A stretch of 64,000 nucleotides of DNA. Origin: Flavobacterium anhuiense. Lineage in GTDB: Bacteria > Bacteroidota > Bacteroidia > Flavobacteriales > Flavobacteriaceae. Positions within the stretch are counted from its first letter, which is position 1, and each line of letters begins with the position of its first letter. The notes beneath the pieces were generated by a model. That model was given only the letters and a program-made list of their open reading frames with translations, searched no databases and was not told where the DNA came from. Below, in pieces: positions 9,717 through 19,494 of the stretch. Made by a program: the position numbers and the translations under genes. The stretch is from the NCBI RefSeq assembly GCF_900101855.1, contig NZ_FMVC01000001.1, forward strand, positions 521,710 to 585,709. Direction: 5' to 3'.

Positions 9717-12700
9717 ATGAAATCAAAACTACTTTTATTGCTATTATTGGCAAATTTTTCTTTTTACGCTCAAACCAACTTAGTTCCGAATGGAGATTTC
9801 GAAACTTGGTCTGTGTCATCTAAACCGGATAATTGGTTTCAGTATTTTAGCGGTTATATCTCTAAAAGTACTGTTGCTCAAAATGGTTCTTCAAGTATTA
9901 ACATGATGGTTGCCAGCGGAACATTTAACTTTATTAATACTGAATATTTTCCTGTAACAGCAGGTAAAACGTATATAGTTACAATGTATCACAAACTTGC
10001 AAAAGGTACTTTTTCTTCTGTAGATTTTAGTTTGCAACATAAGCCAGGCACTTTTAAAGAGATAATAATTCAAAAATCAGATGTGGTTTTTTCTTCTACA
10101 GAATGGAGAAAAATTGAATTTGAATATACGCCAACCGTTTCTGAAAATGTCGAAGTTGATATCTGGACTACTGGTTCTCTTAATTCTGAAATTTTAGTTG
10201 ACAATGTTTCTGTCATAGACAAATACACATCTATTCCAGATATTAATTTTGAAAATAAATTGATTGACCTAGGCATCGATACTGGTACTGCAGATGGAAA
10301 GGTTTTGACTTCAAGCATTTCATCTGTAACTAGTTTGGATGTTTCAAGAAGTTCTATTTCAGACTTGACAGGAATTGAAAACTTTACCTCTTTACAAACT
10401 TTAATTGCAAGCCGAAATTCTCTAACAAGTGTCAATCTTTCAAAAAATACGAAATTGACCTATTTAGATCTTGGCACTAATCAATTAACTGCATTAGATT
10501 TAAATACAAATACAGCATTAGATAATTTAGATTGTCAGAAAAATAAATTAGCTGCATTAGATATTTCTAACAACACTAGTCTTACTCGTTTAAATTGTTC
10601 ATCAAATGTATTGACTAGTTTAAATGTCACTGCAAATACATTATTAACTGAATTAGCGACCAATTCCAACAAAATAACGTCCTTAAATATTGACAACAAT
10701 GTAGCGCTACAGAGTATAAATTGCGGAGGCAATCTGTTAACTACTTTGAATGTAGATAAAAATCTTGCTTTGAAAAGTTTATGGTGCGGAAGCAATAAAT
10801 TGACAAGTTTAAACATCAATAAAAATCTAGAGTTAAGTGATTTAAATTGCGGAATTAACGAACTAACAAGTTTAGATGTATCAAACAATAAAAAATTAAT
10901 TTCTTTAGTTTGTCACCAAAATAAAATTAAAAGTTTAGATGTTTCTCAAAACATTCTATTAGAACAACTGATGTGCCATTATAATGAGTTAACAAGCATT
11001 GATGTATGGCATAATCCAGAATTATACATGTTAAACTGTCATTTCAACAAGATTACAGATTTAGATATTTCTAAAAATCCAAAAATTACCGAAATATCGT
11101 GCAATGACAATAACTTAACATATCTTAATTTAAAGAACGGAAACAACAATAATTTCGAACTTTTCTATACAACCTTTATTAACAACCCGAATTTAACTTG
11201 TATTCAGGTTGATAATGTAATTTATGCCAATACAAACTGGTCTGACAAAAAAGATGCCGGTGCGTCATTTAATGTTGTATGCGGTAATTATACCTTAATT
11301 CCAGATATTAATTTTGAAAACAGACTCATTGCTTTGGGCTATGATTCTGGTATTCCGAATGGTAAAGTTCTTACTGCAAATATTTCAAACATTACAAGTT
11401 TGAATGTATCTTCAAAAAGTATTTCGGATTTAACCGGAATACAAGATTTTACATCTCTTACTACTTTAAATTGCGCAAAAAATAGTCTTGCATCTTTAGA
11501 TCTTTCAAATAATAAAAACCTTAAGACTTTATATTGTGAACAAAATCTGTTGACAACTTTAAATCTTAGCAACAATACTAGTTTGATAACATTACAATGC
11601 AGTAACAATAAATTACAAAATGTAAACATCTCAAAAAATCTGGCTTTAAAAAATTTATATTGTGTAAATAATCAGTTAACCAATATTGACGTTTCCAACA
11701 ATACCTTATTAGAACAATTTTATTGTTTTGGCAATCAGTTAACTTCATTAAATGTTACAAAAAATTTAAACTTACTTGGGTTAGAATGCGGATTGAACAA
11801 ACTAACAACTCTTGACGTGTCAAAAAATACTTTAATGTATTATTTAGAATGTTATTCAAATCAATTAACAAGCCTTGATGTTACTAAAAATAGTGCATTA
11901 TTCCATCTTAACTTTTTTAATAACCAGTTAACTTCCATAGATTTATCTGACAATATTCTTTTAAAAGAACTTTATTGTTCAAATAATCAGCTGAAAAGTC
12001 TAGACGTATCTAAAAATAATGCTCTGACTAATTTAGACTGCAAAAACAATAAGCTGACAGCATTAAATTTAAAAAATGGAAATAATGCATTATTAGCAAC
12101 TATCGATTTAAATTTCAAGCAAAATCCAGATTTAACTTGCATCCAAGTTGACAATGTTACATATTCTAATACCAATTGGCCAACAGCAAAAGACGCAACA
12201 GCATCTTTTAGTGAAAACTGTGATAATATTTCAATTCCAGATTCACGATTTGAACAAAAGTTAATCGATTTAGGAATAGATACAGACGGTTTAAACGGAA
12301 AAATTACTATAGCAAATGCAAGTTCTGTTACAAGTTTAGACCTTTCAAATAGCAATATTAAAAATCTGACGGGTATTGAATATTTTACTTCATTAACAAC
12401 TTTAGATATAAGCAATAACCAAATTACCTCTCTTGATGTAAGCAACAATTTACTTTTAGAAACGTTGAATGCTTCTTCAAATCAGCTTACTACATTAGAT
12501 TTATCCAAAAATACTAGACTTAGAATTGTTTATGTTGTTAATAACCCTTTGGTTTACTTAAATCTTCGAAACGGAAACAATGCTAATTTTATTCTGCCAT
12601 CAAATACTGGAAAGAAATCTGCTTCTGCATTGTATACCACTTTCTTAGGACTTACCTCTCTAAGCTGTATACAAGTTGATGATGAGAATTATTCAAATGT

Positions 12701-13010
12701 AAATTGGTCGAACATCAAAGAATCGACTACCACGTATTCTAATACTTGTAAAAGTCTAGGGATTGACAAATCTGAATTTAGTCAAGTCATTGTATATCCT
12801 AACCCGACAAAAGGAGAAATAAACATTAACAATATCGCTTTAGACAAAGCAACAGTTTACAACTCATTAGGGCAATTGGTAAAATCTTTTACTTTAAACA
12901 ATGCAAACACAGATAATACAATCAATTTATCTGGATTGCCAAAAGGAATTTATTATATATACTTAATCAATGGAGATGTTGCTTCTGCGAAGAAAGTAAT
13001 AATAGAATAG
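9717..13010 (+). CDS. Large secreted leucine-rich-repeat protein with T9SS sorting domain
   Basis: A 1097-aa exported protein. It has a signal peptide (1-19), then a carbohydrate-binding-like beta domain at about 20-165 (LVPNGDFETW). Three LRR blocks follow, each opening with a related IPDxxFExxLIxLG segment at about residues 171, 527 and 838. The repeats are about 21 residues long (pattern LxxLxCxxNxLTSLDVSKN), many with a Cys at a fixed position. Residues from about 1017 form a type-A Por secretion domain (VIVYPNPTKGEI, LPKGIYYIYLING, KKVIIE), so the protein should cross the outer membrane by the type IX system and be attached or released. The ligand is unknown. The gene stands alone, followed by a terminator. 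Confidence 0.92.
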   Translation: MKSKLLLLLLLANFSFYAQTNLVPNGDFETWSVSSKPDNWFQYFSGYISKSTVAQNGSSSINMMVASGTFNFINTEYFPVTAGKTYIVTMYHKLAKGTFSSVDFSLQHKPGTFKEIIIQKSDVVFSSTEWRKIEFEYTPTVSENVEVDIWTTGSLNSEILVDNVSVIDKYTSIPDINFENKLIDLGIDTGTADGKVLTSSISSVTSLDVSRSSISDLTGIENFTSLQTLIASRNSLTSVNLSKNTKLTYLDLGTNQLTALDLNTNTALDNLDCQKNKLAALDISNNTSLTRLNCSSNVLTSLNVTANTLLTELATNSNKITSLNIDNNVALQSINCGGNLLTTLNVDKNLALKSLWCGSNKLTSLNINKNLELSDLNCGINELTSLDVSNNKKLISLVCHQNKIKSLDVSQNILLEQLMCHYNELTSIDVWHNPELYMLNCHFNKITDLDISKNPKITEISCNDNNLTYLNLKNGNNNNFELFYTTFINNPNLTCIQVDNVIYANTNWSDKKDAGASFNVVCGNYTLIPDINFENRLIALGYDSGIPNGKVLTANISNITSLNVSSKSISDLTGIQDFTSLTTLNCAKNSLASLDLSNNKNLKTLYCEQNLLTTLNLSNNTSLITLQCSNNKLQNVNISKNLALKNLYCVNNQLTNIDVSNNTLLEQFYCFGNQLTSLNVTKNLNLLGLECGLNKLTTLDVSKNTLMYYLECYSNQLTSLDVTKNSALFHLNFFNNQLTSIDLSDNILLKELYCSNNQLKSLDVSKNNALTNLDCKNNKLTALNLKNGNNALLATIDLNFKQNPDLTCIQVDNVTYSNTNWPTAKDATASFSENCDNISIPDSRFEQKLIDLGIDTDGLNGKITIANASSVTSLDLSNSNIKNLTGIEYFTSLTTLDISNNQITSLDVSNNLLLETLNASSNQLTTLDLSKNTRLRIVYVVNNPLVYLNLRNGNNANFILPSNTGKKSASALYTTFLGLTSLSCIQVDDENYSNVNWSNIKESTTTYSNTCKSLGIDKSEFSQVIVYPNPTKGEININNIALDKATVYNSLGQLVKSFTLNNANTDNTINLSGLPKGIYYIYLINGDVASAKKVIIE

Positions 13011-13031
13011 GTTAGAATTTAATTTGATTTA

Positions 13032-13072
13032 AAAATCCCGTTTTCAGAATGTTGAAAACGGGATTTTTTTTT
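13032..13072. terminator. Bidirectional terminator between the LRR gene and the MBL-fold gene
   Basis: A 15-bp perfect stem (13032-13046 with 13053-13067) around a 6-nt loop, with T runs on both sides, lies between convergent genes. Confidence 0.92.
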
Positions 13073-13083
13073 ATTTGATTTTG

Positions 13084-13941
13084 CTACAAAATTTCTTCGC
13101 AAGTAAAAACATCTTTCAATCGAACACCTTTTTCGGTATGTTCAACAGTAATTATTTGATTGTGGGCATCGTGTTCCAGAAACAAATAATGATTGTTATC
13201 TGCAGCCAAATTCAAGAACTTTGATTTCTCCGGCATTGTCAGCAAAGGTCGCGTATCGTAACCCATAACATACGGCAACGGAATATGTCCCGCTGTTGCT
13301 AATAAATCAGCACAAAAAACAATCGTTTTATCTTGGTATTTTATGTACGGAATCATTTGTTTTTCGGTGTGGCCATCGACATAATAGATGTCGAAATTTA
13401 ATTCTTTCGAAAAGCCAAAATCTGATTCAGGTCTATCAATAAAATGTAATTGGCCGCTTTCCTGCATTGGCAGAATATTTTCAGACAAAAAAGATGCTTT
13501 TTCACGGGCATTAGGTTTTGTTGCCCATTCCCAATGATTTTCGTTTGTCCAAAATTTAGCATTTTTAAAAGCTGGCTCATAACCTGTTCTGTCAACATTC
13601 CATTGAACACTTCCGCCGCAATGATCAAAATGAAGATGCGTCATAAAAACATCCGTAATATCATTTCGACTGAAACCATATTTTGCTAAAGATTTATCTA
13701 AAGAATGCGAACCCCAAAGCGAATAATATCCAAAAAACTTTTCTGATTGTTTGTCACCCATTCCTGTATCAATCAAAATCAGCCGATTTCCGTCTTCGAT
13801 CAATAAACAGCGCGCAGCAATATCAATCAAATTATTGGCATCGGCAGGATTGGTTTTATTCCAAATCGTTTTAGGAACAACACCAAACATGGCGCCTCCA
13901 TCTAACTTAAAATTTCCGGATTCTATTGGGTAAAGTTTCAT
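13084..13941 (-). CDS. Metallo-beta-lactamase-fold hydrolase
   Basis: A 285-aa soluble enzyme with the MBL zinc motif at residues 102-107 (HLHFDH), a further His in VDGHTEK, the bridging Asp in FCADLL and a late His near the C-terminus (HTEKG or EHDAH). The layout is close to YtnP and AHL-lactonase-like members, so a lactonase or esterase activity is possible, but the substrate cannot be read from sequence. A TAGCTTTG element at 13970-13963 could be its -7 promoter. No signal peptide; predicted cytoplasmic. Confidence 0.85.
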   Translation of the reverse strand: MKLYPIESGNFKLDGGAMFGVVPKTIWNKTNPADANNLIDIAARCLLIEDGNRLILIDTGMGDKQSEKFFGYYSLWGSHSLDKSLAKYGFSRNDITDVFMTHLHFDHCGGSVQWNVDRTGYEPAFKNAKFWTNENHWEWATKPNAREKASFLSENILPMQESGQLHFIDRPESDFGFSKELNFDIYYVDGHTEKQMIPYIKYQDKTIVFCADLLATAGHIPLPYVMGYDTRPLLTMPEKSKFLNLAADNNHYLFLEHDAHNQIITVEHTEKGVRLKDVFTCEEIL

Positions 13942-14015
13942 GAGAATAATTTTCTAAAAGAACAAAGCTAGAAAATTCAAACTCCTTTTGCTAAATTTTA
14001 AAGTCAAAAAAACTT

Positions 14016-14936
14016 TTATTCTAAAGTTACCGAAGTGCTTCCCATTATTTCCTGCTTATCAAAGTAATTCACAAAATAAGTTCCCTTCTTAAACTGGTCA
14101 GCATTCAAAATTCCGTATGCATTTACCGATTTGCCTTGAAAATCTGTACTTACTATAAAACTGTAAACAAGTGCTTTATCATTACCAAACTCAATTAGCT
14201 TATTATCACCCAAAACAGTGTTTTTCTGATCTAAAACTTGAACATAAAAAACTCTTTTTCCTGTTTTTGCAACGGCATTTCCGTTAACAGTAAAACTAAT
14301 TTTAAGTTTTTTTGTATTCTTTGCTTTCGTTGTTTCCAATTCGGCTCCAGAACTTTTTTCACGAAGCGCAACTGCTTTAAAATTGCTTAAATACAATTTT
14401 GAAGCGTCCTTTAAAGTCGATTCTAACTTTTTTTGTTTAGAAACCAAAGTGTCATTTTCTAACTTTTGTTTATACATGACAACATTCTGGGTTTCGATTT
14501 CGGTCAATAAATTTTTATTTTGAGATTTCAGTTTTTTAATTTCCTGAACTCTGTTTTCTAATGACGCATTCAAATCTGAAAGCTGATTTCTATAAACTCT
14601 AATCTGCTCCGCCGATGGATTATTAGAAGCTTTAATAATTGCGACTAAGTTCTCAACATTTTTACGCTCTAACTCTAATTCTTTAGATAAAGCTGTTTTT
14701 TCTAAAATAGCCTGATCGTATGCATTTTTTAATGTATTTAGAGAATCCAAAATATTCTTTTGCTCACTTGTTTCCTTACTTTCAAATGAGATGGTATTGG
14801 CAATACTTTCCTCTTTTACTTCGCTATTATTCTTATCAGGTTCACTGCTAAAAACCCAGACCACAGCACCTACTCCTAAAACAAAAATTATAGCAAACAT
14901 GGGTTTAAACCACTTTATTTCATTTTGTTTTTTCAT
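14016..14936 (-). CDS. Membrane-anchored coiled-coil protein of unknown function
   Basis: A 306-aa protein with one N-terminal transmembrane helix (about residues 11-30, FKPMFAIIFVLGVGAVVWVF). A long heptad-rich segment at roughly 50-175 (ESKETSEQKNILDSL to SKQKKLESTL) follows, then a C-terminal beta-rich domain containing KKLKISFTVNGNAV. The topology suggests an inner-membrane anchor with a periplasmic rod. No catalytic motif is visible. Similar flavobacterial proteins are often loosely labelled as chromosome-partitioning proteins because of the coiled coil; I see no support for that. Its -7 element may be TATTTTTG at 14963-14956. Confidence 0.75.
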   Translation of the reverse strand: MKKQNEIKWFKPMFAIIFVLGVGAVVWVFSSEPDKNNSEVKEESIANTISFESKETSEQKNILDSLNTLKNAYDQAILEKTALSKELELERKNVENLVAIIKASNNPSAEQIRVYRNQLSDLNASLENRVQEIKKLKSQNKNLLTEIETQNVVMYKQKLENDTLVSKQKKLESTLKDASKLYLSNFKAVALREKSSGAELETTKAKNTKKLKISFTVNGNAVAKTGKRVFYVQVLDQKNTVLGDNKLIEFGNDKALVYSFIVSTDFQGKSVNAYGILNADQFKKGTYFVNYFDKQEIMGSTSVTLE

Positions 14937-15163
14937 AATTACTCCAAATTTTTTGCAAAAATAATTGAATAAAAAATGGCTTTAATCAGTAGAAATACTT
15001 GTTTTTTAACATTTAGGAGCGATATTTGCAGCTTAATTCTAAAAAAGGATTTCTTTTTAAATTTTAGAACTGTTTTTAAGATCGATTTTGTCAAAATAAG
15101 TATTATCTATTTTCTCATTTGTTATAATAATGTGAACCGTTATGGAAAAAGGTTTTTAAGTCG

Positions 15164-15171
15164 TATCTTTG
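15164..15171 (+). promoter_or_regulatory. -7 promoter element for the sufABCD operon
   Basis: TATCTTTG matches TAnnTTTG and would give a leader of about 90 nt before sufA. A clean -33 TTG is absent (GTTATGG lies near the expected place). The 14937-15268 gap has no gene; its other content is AT-rich and unremarkable. Confidence 0.45.
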
Positions 15172-15268
15172 CAGACAATTTCTATTTAACATTGAAAATT
15201 AGCGTTTTAAATCTGTAATAATTTTTATACAGAAGTAAATGTTCATTAAAAACAAACATCTAAGAACC

Positions 15269-15598
15269 ATGATAAAAGTTTCTGATACTGCCAAAAAGAA
15301 AATCATCGACTTGATGAAAGACGACGGTTTTGATGCTGCGCACGACTACGTAAGAGTTGGTGTTAAAAGCGGCGGATGCTCTGGTTTATCTTATGAGTTA
15401 AAATTTGATAAAACCAAAAACGACGACGACAAAATATTTGTAGACAACGATATATCTATTGCTGTTGAAAAAAAATCATTCCTTTATTTAGCTGGAACAA
15501 TCTTGGAATTTTCCGGCGGATTAAACGGAAAAGGATTTGTTTTCAATAATCCTAACGCGAGCAGAACTTGCGGATGCGGAGAATCATTTTCTCTTTAG
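15269..15598 (+). CDS. sufA: SufA/IscA-type iron-sulfur carrier protein
   Basis: An A-type carrier that receives Fe-S clusters from the SufBCD scaffold and passes them to apo-proteins. The 109-aa product has the three conserved cysteines: Cys37 in SGGCSG and Cys101/Cys103 in TCGCGE. The ATG at 15269 gives the standard N-terminus MIKVSDTAKKKI; an upstream in-frame ATG at 15239 would add ten atypical residues. First gene of the suf operon, followed by sufB after 85 bp. Confidence 0.95.
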   Translation: MIKVSDTAKKKIIDLMKDDGFDAAHDYVRVGVKSGGCSGLSYELKFDKTKNDDDKIFVDNDISIAVEKKSFLYLAGTILEFSGGLNGKGFVFNNPNASRTCGCGESFSL

Positions 15599-15599
15599 T

Positions 15600-15683
15600 C
15601 AAAAGCTGAAAGTTCTCAAGTCGCTAAGACTTCTATTAACTTTCGAATTTTAGACTTCAAAACATTAGACAACAACAAAAATA
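15600..15683 (+). repeat. Self-complementary spacer between sufA and sufB
   Basis: The spacer carries short words repeated in both orientations (GAAAGTT with AACTTTC; AAGTC, AGACTT). It resembles the other suf spacers in design but not in sequence. Confidence 0.45.
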
Positions 15684-17132
15684 ATGAGCAAATACACCGA
15701 AGACGATTTAAAGATCGAACTGGAAACTAAAGAATATGAGTACGGATTTTATACCAATATAGAATCTGAAACTTTCCCTATTGGCTTAAACGAAGAAATT
15801 GTAAGAGCTATTTCTCTTAAAAAAGAAGAACCTGAATGGATGACCGAATGGCGTATTGAAGCTTTCCGCGCTTGGAAAGAAATGATCGAGCCAGAATGGG
15901 CAAATGTAAGTTATGAAAAACCAGATTTTCAGGCAATTTCATATTATTCAGCTCCAAAACAAGTAGATCCTAATAAAACTCTAGACGATGTTGATCCAGA
16001 ATTATTAGAGATGTACAAAAAGTTAGGAATTTCTATCGACGAACAGAAAAAAATGAACAATATCGCAATGGATATTGTAGTCGATTCTGTTTCGGTAGCC
16101 ACAACTTTCAAAAAAACTTTAGCAGAAAAAGGAATTATTTTTTGTCCGATTTCTGAAGCTATTAAAGAACATCCTGAATTAGTTAAAAAATATTTAGGAA
16201 CTGTTGTACCTCAAAAAGATAACTTCTATGCAGCATTAAACTCAGCAGTTTTCTCTGACGGAAGTTTCTGTTATATTCCAAAAGGCGTAAAATGCCCAAT
16301 GGAACTTTCAACGTATTTCAGAATCAACCAAGCAGGAACTGGACAATTCGAAAGAACTCTAGTTATTGCAGATGAAGGAAGCTACGTTTCTTACCTTGAA
16401 GGATGTACTGCTCCAAGCCGTGACGAAAATCAATTGCACGCTGCTGTGGTTGAATTAATCGCTTTGGACGATGCTGAAATTAAATATTCAACCGTTCAAA
16501 ACTGGTTCCCTGGAAATAAAGAAGGAAAAGGTGGAGTTTACAACTTTGTAACCAAAAGAGGTTTATGCGAAACAAACGCTAAAATTTCTTGGACACAGGT
16601 TGAAACAGGTTCTGCTGTAACTTGGAAATATCCTTCTTGCGTCTTAAAAGGAGATAATTCAGTAGGAGAATTTTATTCTATCGCTGTAACCAATAATTTC
16701 CAACAAGCTGATACTGGAACAAAAATGATCCATTTAGGAAAAAACACTAAATCGACTATTATTTCTAAAGGTATTTCGGCTGGAAAATCTCAAAACAGCT
16801 ACCGTGGTTTAGTGCAAATCTCGCCAAGAGCAGAGAATGCAAGAAACTTTTCTCAATGCGACTCATTATTAATGGGTAACAATTGTGGTGCACATACTTT
16901 CCCTTATATCGAAAGTAAAAATCCAACAGCAAAAATCGAGCACGAAGCTACAACAAGTAAAATTGGAGAAGATCAGGTTTTCTACTGTAACCAAAGAGGT
17001 ATTCCGACTGAAAAAGCGATTGCCTTAATTGTAAACGGTTTCAGTAAAGATGTCTTGAACAAACTTCCAATGGAATTTGCTGTTGAAGCACAAAAATTAT
17101 TAGAGATTTCTTTAGAAGGATCTGTAGGTTAA
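15684..17132 (+). CDS. sufB: SufB, scaffold subunit of the SufBCD Fe-S assembly complex
   Basis: SufB builds the nascent Fe-S cluster with SufC and SufD. The 482-aa length is normal. Family features include the [15 protein letters not shown] stretch, YLEGCTAP, the long beta-helix core, and the C-terminal part with [21 protein letters not shown] and [20 protein letters not shown]. The conserved cysteines and histidines expected of the scaffold are present. It sits between sufA and sufC. Confidence 0.97.
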   Translation: MSKYTEDDLKIELETKEYEYGFYTNIESETFPIGLNEEIVRAISLKKEEPEWMTEWRIEAFRAWKEMIEPEWANVSYEKPDFQAISYYSAPKQVDPNKTLDDVDPELLEMYKKLGISIDEQKKMNNIAMDIVVDSVSVATTFKKTLAEKGIIFCPISEAIKEHPELVKKYLGTVVPQKDNFYAALNSAVFSDGSFCYIPKGVKCPMELSTYFRINQAGTGQFERTLVIADEGSYVSYLEGCTAPSRDENQLHAAVVELIALDDAEIKYSTVQNWFPGNKEGKGGVYNFVTKRGLCETNAKISWTQVETGSAVTWKYPSCVLKGDNSVGEFYSIAVTNNFQQADTGTKMIHLGKNTKSTIISKGISAGKSQNSYRGLVQISPRAENARNFSQCDSLLMGNNCGAHTFPYIESKNPTAKIEHEATTSKIGEDQVFYCNQRGIPTEKAIALIVNGFSKDVLNKLPMEFAVEAQKLLEISLEGSVG

Positions 17133-17159
17133 GAACCGAGTTTTTAACCATTAAAAAAG

Positions 17160-17250
17160 AATTTTATATCATATTAAAATAAAAGATTTTTCAAAGTTTC
17201 GTTTTTTAGCACAACTGAGAACTTGAAACTTGAAACTTTAAACAAAAAAA
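17160..17250 (+). repeat. Self-complementary spacer between sufB and sufC
   Basis: The tandem word GAAACTT (ACTTGAAACTTGAAACTTT near 17221-17240) is preceded by its complement CAAAGTTTC at about 17195, allowing a hairpin in the mRNA. Confidence 0.5.
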
Positions 17251-17252
17251 AG

Positions 17253-17999
17253 ATGTTATCAATAAAAAACCTTCACGCCGCAATTGGTGATAAAGAAATC
17301 CTTAAAGGAATTAATATAGAAGTAAAAGCTGGAGAAGTTCACGCTATTATGGGACCAAACGGTTCTGGAAAAAGTACACTTTCTGCTGTGATTGCAGGAA
17401 ACGAAAACTATGAAGTTACAGATGGTGAAGTAATTCTTGACGGAGAAGATCTTGCTGATTTAGCTCCTGAAGAAAGAGCGCACAAAGGAGTTTTCCTTTC
17501 TTTTCAATATCCGGTAGAGATTCCTGGAGTTAGCGTTACTAACTTCATGAAAACGGCTATCAACGAAACTCGTAAAGCAAACGGACAAGAAGAAATGCCT
17601 GCTAACGAAATGTTGAAAGTAATTCGTGAGAAATCGGAACTATTAGAAATTGACCGTAAATTTCTTTCCCGTTCTCTTAACGAAGGTTTTTCTGGAGGAG
17701 AGAAAAAAAGAAACGAGATTTTCCAAATGGCAATGCTAGAGCCAAAATTAGCTATCCTTGACGAAACCGATTCTGGTCTTGATATCGATGCTTTAAGAAT
17801 TGTTGCAAATGGTGTAAACAAATTAAAAAGCGACAAAAACGCTATTATCGTAATTACACACTACCAGCGTTTGTTAGATTATATCGTTCCTGATTTCGTT
17901 CACGTTCTTTACAACGGAAGAATCGTAAAATCTGGCGGAAAAGAGCTAGCGTATGAGCTAGAGGAAAAGGGTTACGATTGGATCAAGGCAGAAAACTAG
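17253..17999 (+). CDS. sufC: SufC, ATPase of the SufBCD complex
   Basis: An ABC-type ATPase that powers conformational change of the SufBCD scaffold. From the ATG at 17253 the 248-aa protein has Walker A GPNGSGKST at 34-42, the signature SGGEKKR, Walker B LAILDETDSGLDID and a switch His in ITHYQR. An in-frame TTG at 17223 would add a low-complexity start inside a spacer repeat and was rejected. Confidence 0.97.
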   Translation: MLSIKNLHAAIGDKEILKGINIEVKAGEVHAIMGPNGSGKSTLSAVIAGNENYEVTDGEVILDGEDLADLAPEERAHKGVFLSFQYPVEIPGVSVTNFMKTAINETRKANGQEEMPANEMLKVIREKSELLEIDRKFLSRSLNEGFSGGEKKRNEIFQMAMLEPKLAILDETDSGLDIDALRIVANGVNKLKSDKNAIIVITHYQRLLDYIVPDFVHVLYNGRIVKSGGKELAYELEEKGYDWIKAEN

Positions 18000-18062
18000 T
18001 TTAGAGTTATAGTTTGCAGTTTGCAAAAACTCATAACTCATAACTCATAACTTACAACTAAG
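18000..18062 (+). repeat. Self-complementary spacer between sufC and sufD
   Basis: Three tandem copies of CTCATAA are preceded by the complementary GAGTTATAG, so the spacer can fold back on itself. Confidence 0.55.
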
Positions 18063-18065
18063 AAA

Positions 18066-19382
18066 ATGGATTTAAAAGAAAAATTAGTATCGTCTTTTAT
18101 GGCTTTTGAAGAGCGTGTCGATGTACATTCAGATTTACATGACATACGCACAAATGCCTTAAAAAACTTCGAAAATAAAGGTTTCCCAACCAAAAAAGAA
18201 GAAGCTTGGAAATATACATCGCTAAATGCCATCTTAAAAAATGACTTTACGGTTTTTCCAAAGCAGGAAAACGCAATCGAATTTAACCAAGTAAAAAAAT
18301 ACTTTTTACACGAAATTGACACTTACAAATTAGTATTTATCGATGGGGTTTTCAGTTCGCATTTGTCTTCTACAACCCACGATGGAATCGATGTTTGCTT
18401 AATGTCTTCGGCATTGACCAAACCAAAATATAAAATGGTTATTGATACCTACTTTAATCAAATTGCGAGTAAAGATGACAGCTTGACTTCATTGAATACG
18501 GCTTTTGCAATTGAAGGTGCATTTATCAATATCCCAAAGAAAAAAGTAGCGGACAAACCAATTGAGATCATGTATTTCTCAACCGGAAATGAAGCCGCTT
18601 TAATGGTTCAGCCAAGAAATTTGGTTATTGTGGGCGAAAATTCACATGTTCAAATTATTGAGCGTCACCAAAGCTTGAACGAAAATCCGGTTTTAACAAA
18701 CTCTGTTACAGAGATTTTTGCCCAAAAACGCGCGATTGTTGATTATTACAAAATTCAAAACGATAATAACGAAGCGAATTTAATTGACAATACTTACGTT
18801 TCTCAACAGCAAGAAAGCCATGCGTCTGTTCATACTTTCTCATTTGGAGGAAATTTAACTCGTAACAATTTAAACTTTTACCATTTCGGAGAAAGATTAA
18901 CAAGTACGCTTAATGGAATTTCTATCTTAAATGATAAACAACACGTTGACCATTATACTTTGGTAAACCACGCAACGCCGAACTGCGAAAGTTTCCAAGA
19001 TTATAAAGGAATTTTCTCTGATCGTTCGACAGGAGTTTTCAACGGAAAAGTTTTGGTTGAAAAAGAAGCTCAAAAAACAAATGCTTTCCAAAAAAGCAAC
19101 AACATTTTATTGAGCGACAAAGCTACAATCAATGCAAAACCACAATTGGAAATTTTTGCTGATGATGTAAAATGTTCTCACGGATGTACTGTTGGACAGC
19201 TTGATGAAACAGCAATGTTCTACATGCAGTCTCGCGGAATCCCAAAAAAAGAAGCTAAAGCTTTATTGATGTACGCATTCTCAAATGCCGTTATCGAAAG
19301 CATCAAAATACCAGAATTAAAACAAAGAATTACTAAAATCATTGCCATGAAATTGGGCGTGAATTTAGGGTTTGATTTGTAA
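18066..19382 (+). CDS. sufD: SufD, subunit of the SufBCD Fe-S assembly complex
   Basis: SufD pairs with SufB in the scaffold and is needed for iron acquisition. The 438-aa protein has the KEEAWKYTSLN N-terminal motif and the C-terminal beta-helix with FADDVKCSHGCTVGQLDE and QSRGIPKKEAKALLMYAF, including the conserved His-Gly-Cys. Last gene of the sufABCD block. No terminator is clear; a repeat element follows. Confidence 0.96.
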   Translation: MDLKEKLVSSFMAFEERVDVHSDLHDIRTNALKNFENKGFPTKKEEAWKYTSLNAILKNDFTVFPKQENAIEFNQVKKYFLHEIDTYKLVFIDGVFSSHLSSTTHDGIDVCLMSSALTKPKYKMVIDTYFNQIASKDDSLTSLNTAFAIEGAFINIPKKKVADKPIEIMYFSTGNEAALMVQPRNLVIVGENSHVQIIERHQSLNENPVLTNSVTEIFAQKRAIVDYYKIQNDNNEANLIDNTYVSQQQESHASVHTFSFGGNLTRNNLNFYHFGERLTSTLNGISILNDKQHVDHYTLVNHATPNCESFQDYKGIFSDRSTGVFNGKVLVEKEAQKTNAFQKSNNILLSDKATINAKPQLEIFADDVKCSHGCTVGQLDETAMFYMQSRGIPKKEAKALLMYAFSNAVIESIKIPELKQRITKIIAMKLGVNLGFDL

Positions 19383-19386
19383 TTAA

Positions 19387-19465
19387 CTTAACCGCAAAGA
19401 GCGCTAAGTTTTACGCAAGGTTCGCAAAGTTTTTTAATAAGCTTTGCGAACTTTGTGCTTTTTAC
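19387..19465 (+). repeat. Inverted CGCAAAG-word repeat element, copy 1
   Basis: It begins AACCGCAAAGAGCGCTAAG, repeats the word CGCAA(A/G)G(T)TTCGCAAAG, then returns as CTTTGCGAACTTTG, so it folds into a hairpin. A related larger copy lies at 38245-38522. Words of this kind are common between Flavobacterium genes as I recall, without an agreed name. Confidence 0.6.
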
Positions 19466-19470
19466 TTGGC

Positions 19471-19488
19471 TCCCGATAGCTATCGGGA
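19471..19488. repeat. 18-bp perfect palindrome
   Basis: TCCCGATAGCTATCGGGA is fully self-complementary and lies downstream of both sufD and the opposite-strand gene. The same word is, to my recollection, frequent between genes in Flavobacteriia. It lacks a T run, so it is not a standard terminator. Confidence 0.6.
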
Positions 19489-19494
19489 TTGCAG

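Noticed and set aside
10070..12448. Long open frames on the minus strand across the LRR gene, for example 11987-12448
   Set aside because: They mirror the regular codon pattern of the LRR repeats, have no start context or family features, and cover a clearly coding plus strand.
10231..12700. Regular repeats that could suggest a CRISPR-like or minisatellite array
   Set aside because: The period is that of 21-residue LRR units in one open frame; the DNA copies are not identical and no cas gene is present.
14937..15268. Riboswitch or Fe-dependent leader before sufA
   Set aside because: Apart from one -7 element I see no conserved fold or repeat; nothing supports a named riboswitch.
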